Shown: piece after piece, positions 54,401-63,928 of the stretch
Position numbering within the stretch: position 1 is the stretch's first letter
Layout: every line of letters starts with the position of its first letter
Assembly (NCBI RefSeq): GCF_002165575.1
Contig: NZ_MXQF01000005.1
Location: forward strand, 167,954 to 231,953
Length of the DNA stretch: 64,000 nucleotides
Source of the DNA: Pseudoalteromonas sp. A601
GTDB taxonomy: Bacteria; Pseudomonadota; Gammaproteobacteria; Enterobacterales; Alteromonadaceae
Reading direction: 5' to 3'
The notes under the pieces: model-generated
The model's database searches: none
The model's input: only the letters and a program-made list of their open reading frames with translations
Told to the model about the DNA's origin: nothing
Position numbers and translations under genes: made by a program

Positions 54401-54524
54401 TTGTTTTCCTCGATTCTAAACAACCCGTGTACTAAAGCCAATAGCGAAATTGAAAATAGTGTAATTAGTTAGCAACAATAGGCTTTTTTTTAACTATTTA
54501 CAAAATTATCGGTTCTTTATATGT

Positions 54525-54594
54525 TAGGGTAAAAATCGTTAAAAAATAACGAACTATTTTGTAAAATTAGGTCTAACACTTGTGTTTTACCCTA
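54525..54594. promoter_or_regulatory. inverted repeat in the moxR upstream region
   Basis: TAGGGTAAAA (54525-54534) and TTTTACCCTA (54585-54594) form a perfect 10-bp inverted repeat 50 bp apart, within the 286-bp gap between divergent fadI and moxR. The region is AT-rich with nested TTTTGTAAAATTA-like repeats. It could be a paired operator or a long-range stem. No -35/-10 pair is certain. Confidence 0.35.
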
Positions 54595-54655
54595 TTTACC
54601 CATATTACAAGTTAAGCTTTTTTAAACCCGTGCTAACGAGGATACTCTTTTTACT

Positions 54656-55612
54656 ATGGCCGCTAACGCTTTTTCACAACTAAAAACTTACTTAGATAGC
54701 CAAATTATTGGCCAGCCAGAATTAACTCAAGCATTGCTGATCGCCATTTTAGCCGATGGCCACTTATTAGTAGAAGGCCCGCCAGGGCTTGCAAAGACTC
54801 GTGCTGTAAATGCATTAGCCAAAGGTGTTGAGGGCTCATTTCAACGCGTACAGTTTACGCCTGACTTGTTACCTGCGGATGTAACCGGTACTGACATCTA
54901 CCGCCAGCAAACCAGTGAATTTGTATTTGAAAAAGGCCCTCTATTTCATAACCTAATTTTAGCCGATGAAATAAACCGTGCCCCAGCCAAAGTTCAATCT
55001 GCATTATTAGAAGCGATGGCTGAACGCCAAGTTACTGTAGGGAAAAATACCTACCCACTGTCTGATTTGTTTATGGTAATGGCAACACAAAATCCGCTAG
55101 AGCAAGAAGGTACTTATCCATTACCAGAAGCCCAACTTGATCGCTTTTTATTACACTTAAGCATTAATTACCCAGGGGCTGAGCATGAGCGTGATATTTT
55201 ACGTCTTACCCGCGGTGAAGCATTAAGTGAACATCAAGTACCAGAACAACAAATAAGCCAAGCAGATTTATTTGCCGCCCGTAAAGATATTTTAGGTTTA
55301 TATCTTGCCGAGCCACTTGAACAGTATTTAGTACAACTGATTATTGCCACCCGAGAAGGTGCACAATTTGACGAACAACTAGGCAGCTGGATTGAATATG
55401 GCGCAAGCCCACGAGCGACAATCGCTCTTGATAAATGCGCGCGCGCACACGCTTGGCTACATGGTCGCGACTTTGTTGCACCTGATGATATTCAAGCCGT
55501 GCTGCATAATGTATTACGTCACCGTATTATATTAAGTTATGAAGCCCAAGCAGATGGCGTAACAAAAGATCAAGTAATCAGCCGTATTTTAGAACTTGTT
55601 GCCGTACCCTAA
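54656..55612 (+). CDS. MoxR-family AAA+ ATPase
   Basis: The 318-residue ATPase has Walker A GPPGLAKT (41-48), Walker B LILADEIN (100-107), a sensor ATQNPLEQEGTYPLPEAQLDRF and an arginine-containing lid, matching the MoxR family. MoxR proteins act as chaperone-like partners of vWA-domain proteins. Five Bat-type genes follow within a few bases of one another, so this opens a Bat (aerotolerance) operon. Confidence 0.95.
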   Translation: MAANAFSQLKTYLDSQIIGQPELTQALLIAILADGHLLVEGPPGLAKTRAVNALAKGVEGSFQRVQFTPDLLPADVTGTDIYRQQTSEFVFEKGPLFHNLILADEINRAPAKVQSALLEAMAERQVTVGKNTYPLSDLFMVMATQNPLEQEGTYPLPEAQLDRFLLHLSINYPGAEHERDILRLTRGEALSEHQVPEQQISQADLFAARKDILGLYLAEPLEQYLVQLIIATREGAQFDEQLGSWIEYGASPRATIALDKCARAHAWLHGRDFVAPDDIQAVLHNVLRHRIILSYEAQADGVTKDQVISRILELVAVP

Positions 55613-55615
55613 ATT

Positions 55616-56560
55616 ATGCAAAGCGAATTAGATAATCAAAGCTGGCTTAAAACCAGCCACAGTCATGGCGTAAACTTAGCGTTAAAAGAGCTTATGTATT
55701 ATAAAGCTAAGGCTCGGCTGTTAGAGCTTGCACCTAAAGCAAAAATTAAAAACAGTTTAACAGGACAATACCTCGCACCGCATAAAGGGCGTGGTATGGA
55801 GTTTGCCGAAGTACGTCATTATCAGCAAGGTGATGATATTCGCTCTATTGATTGGCGCGTTACCGCACGCACAGGCGAAACCCACACTAAGCTGTTTCAA
55901 GAAGAAAAAGAGCGACCAGTATTTGTTTTTACTGATTTTTCTAATTCGATGTTGTTTGGCTCAAAGTTATTATTAAAATCAATACAAGCCGCGCACATTA
56001 GTGCGTTAGTTGCGTGGTCAGCCTGCCAACGAGGCGACCGTATTGGCGGTATCGTATTTAATCAGCACGAACATTTAGAGCTCAAACCCAGTGCCCGAGA
56101 AAAAGCCGTATTAAAACTTTGTCATAATCTATGTGATAGCCACCAGCAAGCGCTTGCGAAGATTGACCAACCCGCAGCACATAATTTTAGTGATAATTTA
56201 AAACGCCTCAACCATTTAGCAAAGCCTGGTAGCCTGGTTTATTTGGTCTCAGATTTTAACGCGCTAGACGATGCTAGCTTTAAGCAACTCGAAATATTGA
56301 GCCGTCACTGTGAGTTGATTGGTTGTCATATTAGCGACCCATTTGAGCACCAGCTACCTGCTTTTAAGCAAACCGTGACCGTCAACGCAAATGGAAGTGA
56401 CTTTGCATTGCCGTTAATGGATAAAGGCTTTCGCGATACCTTTGCTAAAACGGCAGCTCAAGCATTTAGCACGCGAATGGACAGGTTAACTAAGTCAGGC
56501 CTTAATTTAATATCATTCAATGCAGCCTCTCCTTTAGAACTGCAGTTAGTGAGAAAGTAA
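55616..56560 (+). CDS. DUF58-domain protein of the Bat operon
   Basis: The 314-residue protein carries the DUF58 signature GMEFAEVRHYQQGDDIRSIDWRVTART (60-86 region), followed by a vWA-like fold (FVFTDFSNSMLFG). DUF58 proteins travel with MoxR ATPases and vWA proteins, and their biochemical role is unclear. It starts three bases after the moxR stop and ends two bases before the next gene. Confidence 0.92.
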   Translation: MQSELDNQSWLKTSHSHGVNLALKELMYYKAKARLLELAPKAKIKNSLTGQYLAPHKGRGMEFAEVRHYQQGDDIRSIDWRVTARTGETHTKLFQEEKERPVFVFTDFSNSMLFGSKLLLKSIQAAHISALVAWSACQRGDRIGGIVFNQHEHLELKPSAREKAVLKLCHNLCDSHQQALAKIDQPAAHNFSDNLKRLNHLAKPGSLVYLVSDFNALDDASFKQLEILSRHCELIGCHISDPFEHQLPAFKQTVTVNANGSDFALPLMDKGFRDTFAKTAAQAFSTRMDRLTKSGLNLISFNAASPLELQLVRK

Positions 56561-56562
56561 AT

Positions 56563-57000
56563 ATGCAAGCATCCCCTTTAGATGGCCTTAATGATGTCAT
56601 TGTGCCAGAGCAAGTAGCATGGTGGCCGCTGGCGCCAATTTGGTGGTTCATTATCGCTGCTATTGCTGTAGCCGCTATTTTATTAGCTTTAAAACTATAC
56701 CGTGATAACCAATTTAAAAAAGCAAAGCGTTACGCCATTGCACAAAGCGAGGCCGTAGCAAACGACAGCGCACAGCTACATATACTGATAAAACGTTTAG
56801 TTTTGCATTACTACAGCCCTGAACACGCCAGTGCTGGAACAAAAGAATGGTGTATCACTTTAAATAAACTCACTGAGCAACATTTTAGTGAACAAGAACT
56901 CATGAGCCTTTATCAAGCAAATACAGCACAACCAGAGTTGGCTACCAAGCTAAAAGCTGGTATTAAACAATTTAAGCTTAAGGAGTCGCTAAATGTTTGA
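56563..57000 (+). CDS. DUF4381-domain membrane protein
   Basis: The 145-residue protein has a short N-terminal segment (VPEQVAWWPLAPIWW), one membrane helix (FIIAAIAVAAILLALKLY) and a cytoplasmic helical domain. This is the pattern of DUF4381, found almost only in MoxR-Bat operons. Its function is unknown. Its stop overlaps the following BatA-like gene by eight bases. Confidence 0.88.
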   Translation: MQASPLDGLNDVIVPEQVAWWPLAPIWWFIIAAIAVAAILLALKLYRDNQFKKAKRYAIAQSEAVANDSAQLHILIKRLVLHYYSPEHASAGTKEWCITLNKLTEQHFSEQELMSLYQANTAQPELATKLKAGIKQFKLKESLNV

Positions 57001-57979
57001 ATTTAGTTGGCCTTGGCTATTTATTTTATTACCTTTACCACTACTATTACGCCTATTTAAACCCGCGACCAGTGACACACAAACGCAATTACGTATTCCT
57101 GGCTTTGCTAGGCATAATTTAGCAAGTCAGGTAGCAAAACAGCATCCACGTAACATTAATGTATTAGAATGGCTTATTTGGCTGTTACTAGTATGTGCAA
57201 TTGCAAACCCTACATGGCTTGATGAACCAATTACTCTGCCTAATGAAGGCCGCGACATTATGCTTGCAGTTGATTTGTCTGGCTCAATGACAGAGCAAGA
57301 CATGGCTTATCAAGGGCAATATGTTGACCGCTTAACCATGGTCAAAGCCGTACTGAGTGACTTTATAGAGCAACGCCAGGGCGACCGCCTAGGCCTCATT
57401 TTGTTTGGCGATACCGCCTTTTTACAAACCCCACTCACACGAGATGTTAAAACGGTCAGCCAAATGCTTTCAGAAGCACAAATTGGTTTAGTAGGCCGCG
57501 CGACAGCAATCGGTGACGCGTTAGGGTTATCTGTAAAACGGTTTGCAAATAGAGATGAAAGTAATCGAATTGTAGTACTGCTTACTGACGGTCAAAACAC
57601 CGCTGGTAACTTAGACCCAGAAGAAGCCCTACTTTTGGCACGTGAAGAAGGCATAAAAGTGTATACCATAGGTGTTGGCTCAGATAACCCACGCGGCTTT
57701 AGCTTATTTAATATGGGTGGAGCCAGTGGTGGCAGCTTAGATGAAAGTCTATTAAAACGCATTGCAGAACAAACCGGTGGTTTGTATTTTCGTGCTAAAG
57801 ACGTGGCTGGATTACAACAAATTTACCAAGAGTTAGATAAACTCGAGCCAATCAGTGCTGATGAACAAATATTTAGGCCTCAGAGCTCACTGTTTTATAT
57901 CCCTTTATTAATATCACTCGCCATTGTCACCCTGCGAGTAATATTGATCACTGCCCGCACTTTTAAACAGGAGGCCTAA
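56993..57979 (+). CDS. BatA-like vWA-domain membrane protein
   Basis: The 328-residue protein has membrane helices near residues 4-20 and 57-73, a vWA domain with complete metal site DLSGSM (94-99), and a C-terminal helix (FYIPLLISLAIVTLRVIL). Bat proteins are linked to oxygen tolerance in Bacteroides. The vWA domain probably faces the periplasm. It overlaps the gene on either side, so translation is coupled. Confidence 0.93.
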   Translation: MFEFSWPWLFILLPLPLLLRLFKPATSDTQTQLRIPGFARHNLASQVAKQHPRNINVLEWLIWLLLVCAIANPTWLDEPITLPNEGRDIMLAVDLSGSMTEQDMAYQGQYVDRLTMVKAVLSDFIEQRQGDRLGLILFGDTAFLQTPLTRDVKTVSQMLSEAQIGLVGRATAIGDALGLSVKRFANRDESNRIVVLLTDGQNTAGNLDPEEALLLAREEGIKVYTIGVGSDNPRGFSLFNMGGASGGSLDESLLKRIAEQTGGLYFRAKDVAGLQQIYQELDKLEPISADEQIFRPQSSLFYIPLLISLAIVTLRVILITARTFKQEA

Positions 57980-59886
57980 TGGACTTTGAATTTATACGCC
58001 CAACTGTTTTATGGTTACTTATTCCCGTGGCCGCATTATTTATTATTGCGTTAATTAAGCATAAAAAAACCAACCAAGGTGAATTAATAGCCCCGCATTT
58101 GGCACAATTTGTTATGAGCTCTGAAAATAAAACGACCGGGCAACCCATGTGGTTAGTGGCATTATTTTGCGTATTAGCAGTGCTATTTAGTGCAGGTCCT
58201 AGCTTTGAAGAAAAACAAGTGCCTGTATTTCAGAGTAAAAATGCCCGCGTGATTGTAATGGATATGTCATTGTCAATGTATAGCACAGATATAGCCCCGA
58301 GCAGACTTGTCCAAGCTCGCTTTAAAGCACTTGATATGGTTGATCTGTTTAAAGAAGGCGACACAGCACTTGTCGCTTATGCAGGCACTGCTTACACAAT
58401 TTCACCACTAACAAATGACGCAGCGACTCTTGAAAACTTAATTCCTAGTCTTAGCCCTGAGATCATGCCAGATAAAGGTTCTAACGTACTGGCAGGCTTA
58501 GATGAAGCAAAAGAGTTACTAACCCAAGCTGGTTATTTAGACGGCGATATTATTTTGATCACCGATGGCATTGAGCAAAATGAGCAATCCGATATCAACC
58601 AATTTACTGCGACTAATCGTTACCGGCTCAATGTATATGGTGTAGGCACAGAGCAAGGCGCCCCGATAAAGTTACCTGAAGGCGGCTTTTTAAAAGACAG
58701 CTACGGCCAAATAGTTGTGCCCACTATTAACACTTCTCGCTTATCGAGTATTGCTAATAACAGCGGCGGAAAGTTTGCACTATATCAACCAAGCGCCCGT
58801 GATATTTCCGTATTTGCGCCCAGTGCCAATACTGAAACCCTCAAAGATGAAAAGCAAAGCCAAGCGTTATGGCGGATTGATGCGGGTATTTACGGTTTGT
58901 TTATTTTACTGCCCTTAATGATGTGGTTTTTTAGAAAGAGTGCACTACTCGGCGCATTTATGATTATATGTTTTGTGCCTCAACAAAATGCCTATGCAGT
59001 AGAGTTACCCAGTATTTTTAAAAACCAAGACCAACGCGCATTAGAGGCCTATCAGCAAGGCGAATATGAACAAGCCGCAAGCGCTGCCGATTCAAGCCAA
59101 CTTAAAGGGGCTGCACTTTATCAGCAAGGTGATTTTGAAGGTGCATTAAACGCATTTAGCCAAGATAGCAGTGCGACAAGTTTATATAATTATGGTAATG
59201 CCTTAGCCAAAGCCGGCAAATTAGATGAAGCGATTAACGCTTATAAACAAGCGCAAGCATTGCAACCAAATTTTGACCAAGCCAAAGAAAACCAAGCCTT
59301 AGTGGAGCAGTTAAAAAACCAACAGCAACAAAACCAAGATTCACAGGATGGTGATCAAGGCGATAATCAAGAGCAACAGAACGACGAGCAAGGCCAAGAT
59401 CAAAAAAATCAGGATGAATCACAGCAAGGTGAGCAATCAAAGCAAGACTCTCAATCGCAGCAAAACGATCAACAGGGCGAGCAATCTGACGAGCAAGATA
59501 AGTCGCAAGACGGCGAGCCTTCTGCTGAGCAAAGTGATGAGCAAAATAAGCCCGAGATGGAAGCAGAGCCTGATCAAGCACAACAAAGTGAATCAAACGA
59601 TTCACAACAAACACCTAATGAAGATCAGCCTGAACCAAGTGAGCAAACTCAGCCGCAAATGAGCCCTGAGCAACAAAAGCAGGCAGAAGAAGCGGCAAAG
59701 CAACAAGCGATGCAAGCACAAGCTGCCCAGCTGACTAATGAAGAAAAAGAAAAAGCGCAGCAACTAAATCAATTACTGCGCAAAGTACCTGATGATCCTG
59801 CTATTTTGTTACGTAACAAAATGCAATTAGAAGCACAAAAACGAAACTATCAACGTCGTCCACAAGGAGTCGAAAAATCATGGTAA
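57979..59886 (+). CDS. BatB/BatC-like vWA-TPR fusion with a Gln-rich tail
   Basis: The 635-residue protein fuses two usual Bat partners. Residues 7-72 hold two membrane helices, and residues 90-290 a vWA domain whose metal site reads DMSLSM (95-100). A membrane helix lies near 310. TPR repeats occur at about 345-435 (ALEAYQQGEYEQAAS, YNYGNALAKAGKLDEAINAYKQA). The next 170 residues are almost entirely Gln, Asp, Glu, Ser and Asn, before a basic end. The start overlaps the BatA stop by one base. Confidence 0.92.
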   Translation: MDFEFIRPTVLWLLIPVAALFIIALIKHKKTNQGELIAPHLAQFVMSSENKTTGQPMWLVALFCVLAVLFSAGPSFEEKQVPVFQSKNARVIVMDMSLSMYSTDIAPSRLVQARFKALDMVDLFKEGDTALVAYAGTAYTISPLTNDAATLENLIPSLSPEIMPDKGSNVLAGLDEAKELLTQAGYLDGDIILITDGIEQNEQSDINQFTATNRYRLNVYGVGTEQGAPIKLPEGGFLKDSYGQIVVPTINTSRLSSIANNSGGKFALYQPSARDISVFAPSANTETLKDEKQSQALWRIDAGIYGLFILLPLMMWFFRKSALLGAFMIICFVPQQNAYAVELPSIFKNQDQRALEAYQQGEYEQAASAADSSQLKGAALYQQGDFEGALNAFSQDSSATSLYNYGNALAKAGKLDEAINAYKQAQALQPNFDQAKENQALVEQLKNQQQQNQDSQDGDQGDNQEQQNDEQGQDQKNQDESQQGEQSKQDSQSQQNDQQGEQSDEQDKSQDGEPSAEQSDEQNKPEMEAEPDQAQQSESNDSQQTPNEDQPEPSEQTQPQMSPEQQKQAEEAAKQQAMQAQAAQLTNEEKEKAQQLNQLLRKVPDDPAILLRNKMQLEAQKRNYQRRPQGVEKSW

Positions 59887-61517
59887 TGCGATTATTTTGC
59901 TGTTTATTGCTTATCAGCGCTATGCCCCTGTGGGCTATGACACAACTGCAAGCCAGTGTTGACAAAAACCCTGTGTTAGCCGGTGAATTTTTTATGCTAA
60001 CAATCAGCGCTGATGACACAATAAAGAACGATCAGCCCGACACATCAGTGCTATTAAAAGATTTTGTGGTTGGCCCGACGAGTGTAAGCACCCGCACCAA
60101 TATCGTTAATGGCAGTATTTCTAAACAAACAAACTGGTCAATTAAATTGATGACCCGAAATGCCGGCGATTACACAATTCCGGCCTTTAATGTTGCAGGT
60201 ATCAGCTCACAACCAATCGCATTAAAGGTGTCCGAGCGCAGCAAAGCAACGGAACAAAATAACGACATTTTTATAAAGTCATCCATGTCATCTGACTCTT
60301 TATTTGTCCAAGAAGCCGGTTTATACACAGTTAAACTCTACCTTGCAAAGGAATTACTCGATGGTAATTTAACCGCGCCAAGCATGCCTGATGCGCAACT
60401 AAGTCAAATCGGAAAACAGCAAGAAGAATACGAGCTAGTTGATGGTAAACGCTATTTAGTGATCACGCGTGAATATTTAGTGCAACCGCAAAAAAGTGGT
60501 GTTTATACCATTGAAGCCCCTGTTTTTCAGGGTCGAGTTAGACAAAACTACCGCCAGTTAGAAGTATCAGCTATGGGTGAAAGTACCGATGTTGAGATCA
60601 AGCCAATACCGAATGATTATCAAGGTGCATGGTTACCCAGTGAGTTGGTTAATTTAGACGAGCAATGGCAACCTGACAGCGATACTGTAGAGGTCGGCAC
60701 CCCCATTACCCGTACACTAACGCTTACCGCCTTGGGCATAACCAAAGAGCAGTTACCTGATATTGAACTCCCTGAAATCAACGGTATACGGAGTTACCCT
60801 GACGAAAAAGAAAATAACCACCTTGTGCGTGATGGCCGCGTTATTTCGCAACAAACTGCCTCATATGCACTATTACCACAAACGCCTGGTACATATACCC
60901 TACCTGAAGTCAGTGTACCTTGGTACAACACTAAAATTAAGCGTATTAGTTATGCCACTTTACCTGCACGCACAATTACTGTTACAGCAAGTAGCCATTC
61001 ACCTGCCACAGTCCCTGCGATACCACAACAAACTGAAGGCATGACACAGCTAAATGAAAACCCAACCAATGTCAGCACAGTTACAGTGAAAACGACTCCA
61101 CTGTGGCTTATCATTGTTTGTGTTATTGGTTACTTGCTATGGCTAATCACCTTGTTACTTTGGTGGCGTAGTAAAACAACCCACAAGCCAGATACACAAC
61201 CGCAGCATGTATCAACAATGGCAGCTCCTTCACTTAATGAGTTAAAAGCCAAGAGCAAAAGCAACGATCTGTCTGCATTTCATCACGCACTTAATCGATA
61301 CGCAATAAAGGTGACTAAGCAATCAAATAACGCGATTGATGCTTTAATCGAACAAATAAATGATCAGCAACTTAGCGAACAAATTGCTAAACTGAGGGCT
61401 GCACTCTATAGTTCAAATAGTGAAACGGTTGATTTAAGTGTGATAATTAAAGCATTAGAGCTACACACTCACTCAGCACAAAAAAATCAGAAAAATGTTT
61501 TAAAAGGACTTTATTAG
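59880..61517 (+). CDS. BatD-like protein
   Basis: The 545-residue protein has a signal peptide (LFCCLLLISAMPLWA), several Ig-like beta domains and a C-terminal membrane helix (LWLIIVCVIGYLLWLITLLLWW) with a cytoplasmic helical tail of about 110 residues. This is the BatD pattern. It closes the MoxR-Bat operon and overlaps its predecessor by seven bases. BatD is thought to scaffold the vWA proteins in the periplasm. Confidence 0.9.
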   Translation: MVMRLFCCLLLISAMPLWAMTQLQASVDKNPVLAGEFFMLTISADDTIKNDQPDTSVLLKDFVVGPTSVSTRTNIVNGSISKQTNWSIKLMTRNAGDYTIPAFNVAGISSQPIALKVSERSKATEQNNDIFIKSSMSSDSLFVQEAGLYTVKLYLAKELLDGNLTAPSMPDAQLSQIGKQQEEYELVDGKRYLVITREYLVQPQKSGVYTIEAPVFQGRVRQNYRQLEVSAMGESTDVEIKPIPNDYQGAWLPSELVNLDEQWQPDSDTVEVGTPITRTLTLTALGITKEQLPDIELPEINGIRSYPDEKENNHLVRDGRVISQQTASYALLPQTPGTYTLPEVSVPWYNTKIKRISYATLPARTITVTASSHSPATVPAIPQQTEGMTQLNENPTNVSTVTVKTTPLWLIIVCVIGYLLWLITLLLWWRSKTTHKPDTQPQHVSTMAAPSLNELKAKSKSNDLSAFHHALNRYAIKVTKQSNNAIDALIEQINDQQLSEQIAKLRAALYSSNSETVDLSVIIKALELHTHSAQKNQKNVLKGLY

Positions 61518-61528
61518 TATACTCAACA

Positions 61529-61551
61529 GCTTGCATAGTAAATATGCAAGC
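61529..61551 (+). terminator. hairpin between batD and the sigma factor gene
   Basis: A perfect 9-bp stem (GCTTGCATA and its complement) with a five-base loop lies 12 bp past the batD stop and 30 bp before the sigma factor start. No T run follows; it may attenuate readthrough or act as an operator. Confidence 0.45.
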
Positions 61552-61580
61552 AAACTATCCCTTAATATAAAAAAGTAATT

Positions 61581-62138
61581 ATGCCGGGAAATAATAATTC
61601 TAAAAGTCAGGTCTTAGTTGATGTGGCAGAGAAAAAAGTACGTTATGAAAAACTCGTTCATGTTTATCATAGCGAATTATATCGCTTTGCCTATTGGTTA
61701 TGCCGTGACCCTAATATAGCCGAAGATCTCGTTCAAGAAACTTTCTTGCGAGCTTGGCGTTCGCTTGATTCGCTATTGGATCAAAAAGCAGCTAAACCAT
61801 GGTTATTGACGATTGTACGCCGTGAAAATGCACGGCGTTTTGAACGCAAACAATTTGATTACAGCGATGTAGAAAACGATACGATCGTCGATGAGAAAAG
61901 CGTAACGTTAGATGACGAAATGGAACAAACGGTGATCCAACGTCAAATCGCTAAATTATCTGATGAATACAAAGAGCCCTTATTACTACAAGTAGTTATG
62001 GGCTGCTCTGGAGATGAGATTGCTGATATTTTAGATTTAAACAAAAACACGGTAATGACCCGACTCTTCCGTGCCAGAAACCAGTTAAAAGAGGCGTTAA
62101 GCCGTGATGATGAACAACTTAAAGGGGCATCAAAGTAA
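61581..62138 (+). CDS. ECF-like RNA polymerase sigma factor
   Basis: The 185-residue protein has sigma region 2 (LYRFAYWLCRDPNIAEDLVQETFLRAW, near 36-62) and region 4 with a helix-turn-helix (DEIADILDLNKNTVMTRLFRARNQL, near 140-165), without regions 1 and 3. That is the ECF build. The stop overlaps the next gene's ATG by one base, and that gene looks like its anti-sigma partner. The signal it answers to is unknown. Confidence 0.92.
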   Translation: MPGNNNSKSQVLVDVAEKKVRYEKLVHVYHSELYRFAYWLCRDPNIAEDLVQETFLRAWRSLDSLLDQKAAKPWLLTIVRRENARRFERKQFDYSDVENDTIVDEKSVTLDDEMEQTVIQRQIAKLSDEYKEPLLLQVVMGCSGDEIADILDLNKNTVMTRLFRARNQLKEALSRDDEQLKGASK

Positions 62139-62926
62139 TGGATGATCTCGAGTTTCGTCGCCGAGTAATCGCACAGCCAAACAGTGAAGACCAGGATATT
62201 CTGGATTTTGCTGGGCAAGATCCTGAGCGACAAGAACTAATTGATCAAATGCAAGAGTTTGACAATGCATTGAACCAAGCACTGGATATTCCTGTGCCTG
62301 AAGGCTTAGCTGAGCGTATTTTAGCAAACACTGAACTGTACGCCGATGAGCATACTTCTCAGCCAAGCACTGTAAGTAATGAGCCCGTTGCTGATAAGGC
62401 TGCGCAAAGTAATGTAATCGAAGCTGGCTCGCGTTTTAAGCTAGATAAACTTCCTCTTGCTATGGCAGCTTCATTGTTGGTGGCAGTGGGTGCGTTTTTC
62501 TTTAGTAGCGAACAAAATGTTAATTATGGTGCAGGAGAACATGCACTTGCACATGTATATCATGAACTTGGCTCGTTAGAAAAAACAAACGAGATCAGCT
62601 TAGAGCGCGTAAATGAACAGTTTGCAAAGCTTGGTGGTGAACTAAAAGAGCTACCAGGTAAAGTAACGTACTTAATGTTTTGTGACTTCAAAGGACAACG
62701 TGGACTACACCTAGTATTTGAGTCCGAGCACGGGCCGATGACTGTCTTTATTGTCCCCTCAGAAAAACAATCTTTTGGCCATGGGGAAAGTGACTTCCAT
62801 GATGAACGGTTTGCTGGGCATATTGAGCGTGGGAATGGGGCAGATACTATATTAGTCGCCAGTTTAGGCAGCCCTGTTGATCGCTATACAGGTCGAATTA
62901 ACGACGCTATTCGTTGGTTGCACTAA
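62138..62926 (+). CDS. DUF3379 membrane protein, likely anti-sigma factor
   Basis: The 262-residue protein has an N-terminal acidic helical part (DDLEFRRRVIAQPNS), one membrane helix (LPLAMAASLLVAVGAFFF, about 107-124) and a periplasmic domain of about 135 residues. This is the DUF3379 pattern, and single-pass proteins coupled to an ECF sigma gene are usually its inhibitors. It lacks a ZAS-type His-x-x-x-Cys-x-x-Cys motif. Translation is coupled to the sigma gene by a taATG overlap. Confidence 0.87.
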   Translation: MDDLEFRRRVIAQPNSEDQDILDFAGQDPERQELIDQMQEFDNALNQALDIPVPEGLAERILANTELYADEHTSQPSTVSNEPVADKAAQSNVIEAGSRFKLDKLPLAMAASLLVAVGAFFFSSEQNVNYGAGEHALAHVYHELGSLEKTNEISLERVNEQFAKLGGELKELPGKVTYLMFCDFKGQRGLHLVFESEHGPMTVFIVPSEKQSFGHGESDFHDERFAGHIERGNGADTILVASLGSPVDRYTGRINDAIRWLH

Positions 62927-62932
62927 ATACTT

Positions 62933-62957
62933 ACGTTGCCGCTGTTTCAGCGGCAAC
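62933..62957 (+). terminator. hairpin after the DUF3379 gene
   Basis: A perfect 11-bp GC-rich stem (CGTTGCCGCTG and its complement) with a three-base loop lies seven bases past the stop. No T run follows, so it may work with rho. Confidence 0.6.
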
Positions 62958-63088
62958 GCCTTATATTTCAGCAGTTTGTATTAAATATAAGCACTTAAAT
63001 CAATTCAAATTAGTTATCCTACTGACTCTATTTATATAATCCTAGAACTCATTTAGAATCGCCGCTCTAATTTGTTTTAAGGATGTTC

Positions 63089-63928
63089 ATGAAAAACCTA
63101 ATCGTTATTTTTTCTTTACTGGCATTATTATGTACTGCTAGTTTTGATGCACAAGCACGTAAAAAGTTTGGTAGTAAAAAACGCGGCAAAACCCCAGAAA
63201 CCCAACAAACTGCACAAAAACAACAAACCGACAAAAACACAATCTCTCCTGCAACTAAACCAAAATCTAACAAAAAAGGCATGATGGCCGGTATTTTTGG
63301 TGGTTTATTAGCGGGTGGCCTAATTGCTTCAATGATGGGGGATGACTTCGAAGGAATGCAATTACTTGAAATGTTACTCATGGCAGGTATCGCGTTTTTT
63401 ATTATCAAACTTATTCTTGGTATGGTACGTCGTAAAAATTCACCTGCGATGGCGCATGCTCATCAAGCTTTTAATGCTCCACAAATGAAACAAAACGCAG
63501 TAGAGCCAACCCCTACCAGCGGATTTTCAGCAACGAATTCAATCCCTTTTAACTTGCCGCCAAATTTTGACACAAATGGTTTTTTACAAGGTGCTCGCAG
63601 TCATTACCATACATTACAAACGGCTTGGAATAACGCAGATTACAATACGATGGCCGAATATTTAAGCCCTGAACTTGTTGCTGAGTTTAAAGCTGAGCGC
63701 GACGCCATAGAGTGCGTAGCGACCGAAGTAATGTTTATTGACGCTGAATTAGTGCGTGCAGATACAGATGCAGACAAATGGCAAGTAAGCGTGCGTTTCA
63801 AAGGCAAATACCGTGATTTAGCTGATAAAAAGGAACAGCCTATTTTAGAAGTTTGGCATTTAGAGCGCTTAACACGTGACGATGCTCCTTGGTTGATTGT
63901 TGGTGTAGAAGACTTAATTGACGCCTAA
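63089..63928 (+). CDS. Tim44-domain membrane protein
   Basis: The 279-residue protein has a signal-like first segment (NLIVIFSLLALLCTASF), a basic low-complexity stretch, two membrane segments (GGLLAGGLIASMM and LLEMLLMAGIAFFIIKLILG) and a C-terminal Tim44-like domain from about residue 165. Bacterial Tim44-domain proteins are of uncertain role. The ATG at 63089 is preferred, because the AAGGA site directly abuts the alternative ATG at 63083. Confidence 0.88.
   Translation: MKNLIVIFSLLALLCTASFDAQARKKFGSKKRGKTPETQQTAQKQQTDKNTISPATKPKSNKKGMMAGIFGGLLAGGLIASMMGDDFEGMQLLEMLLMAGIAFFIIKLILGMVRRKNSPAMAHAHQAFNAPQMKQNAVEPTPTSGFSATNSIPFNLPPNFDTNGFLQGARSHYHTLQTAWNNADYNTMAEYLSPELVAEFKAERDAIECVATEVMFIDAELVRADTDADKWQVSVRFKGKYRDLADKKEQPILEVWHLERLTRDDAPWLIVGVEDLIDA

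Noticed and set aside
59234..59662. Frames on both strands within the Gln-rich part of the BatB/C gene
   Set aside because: They arise from repetitive CAA/CAG/GAT codons read in other frames; the main frame has the conserved vWA and TPR domains.
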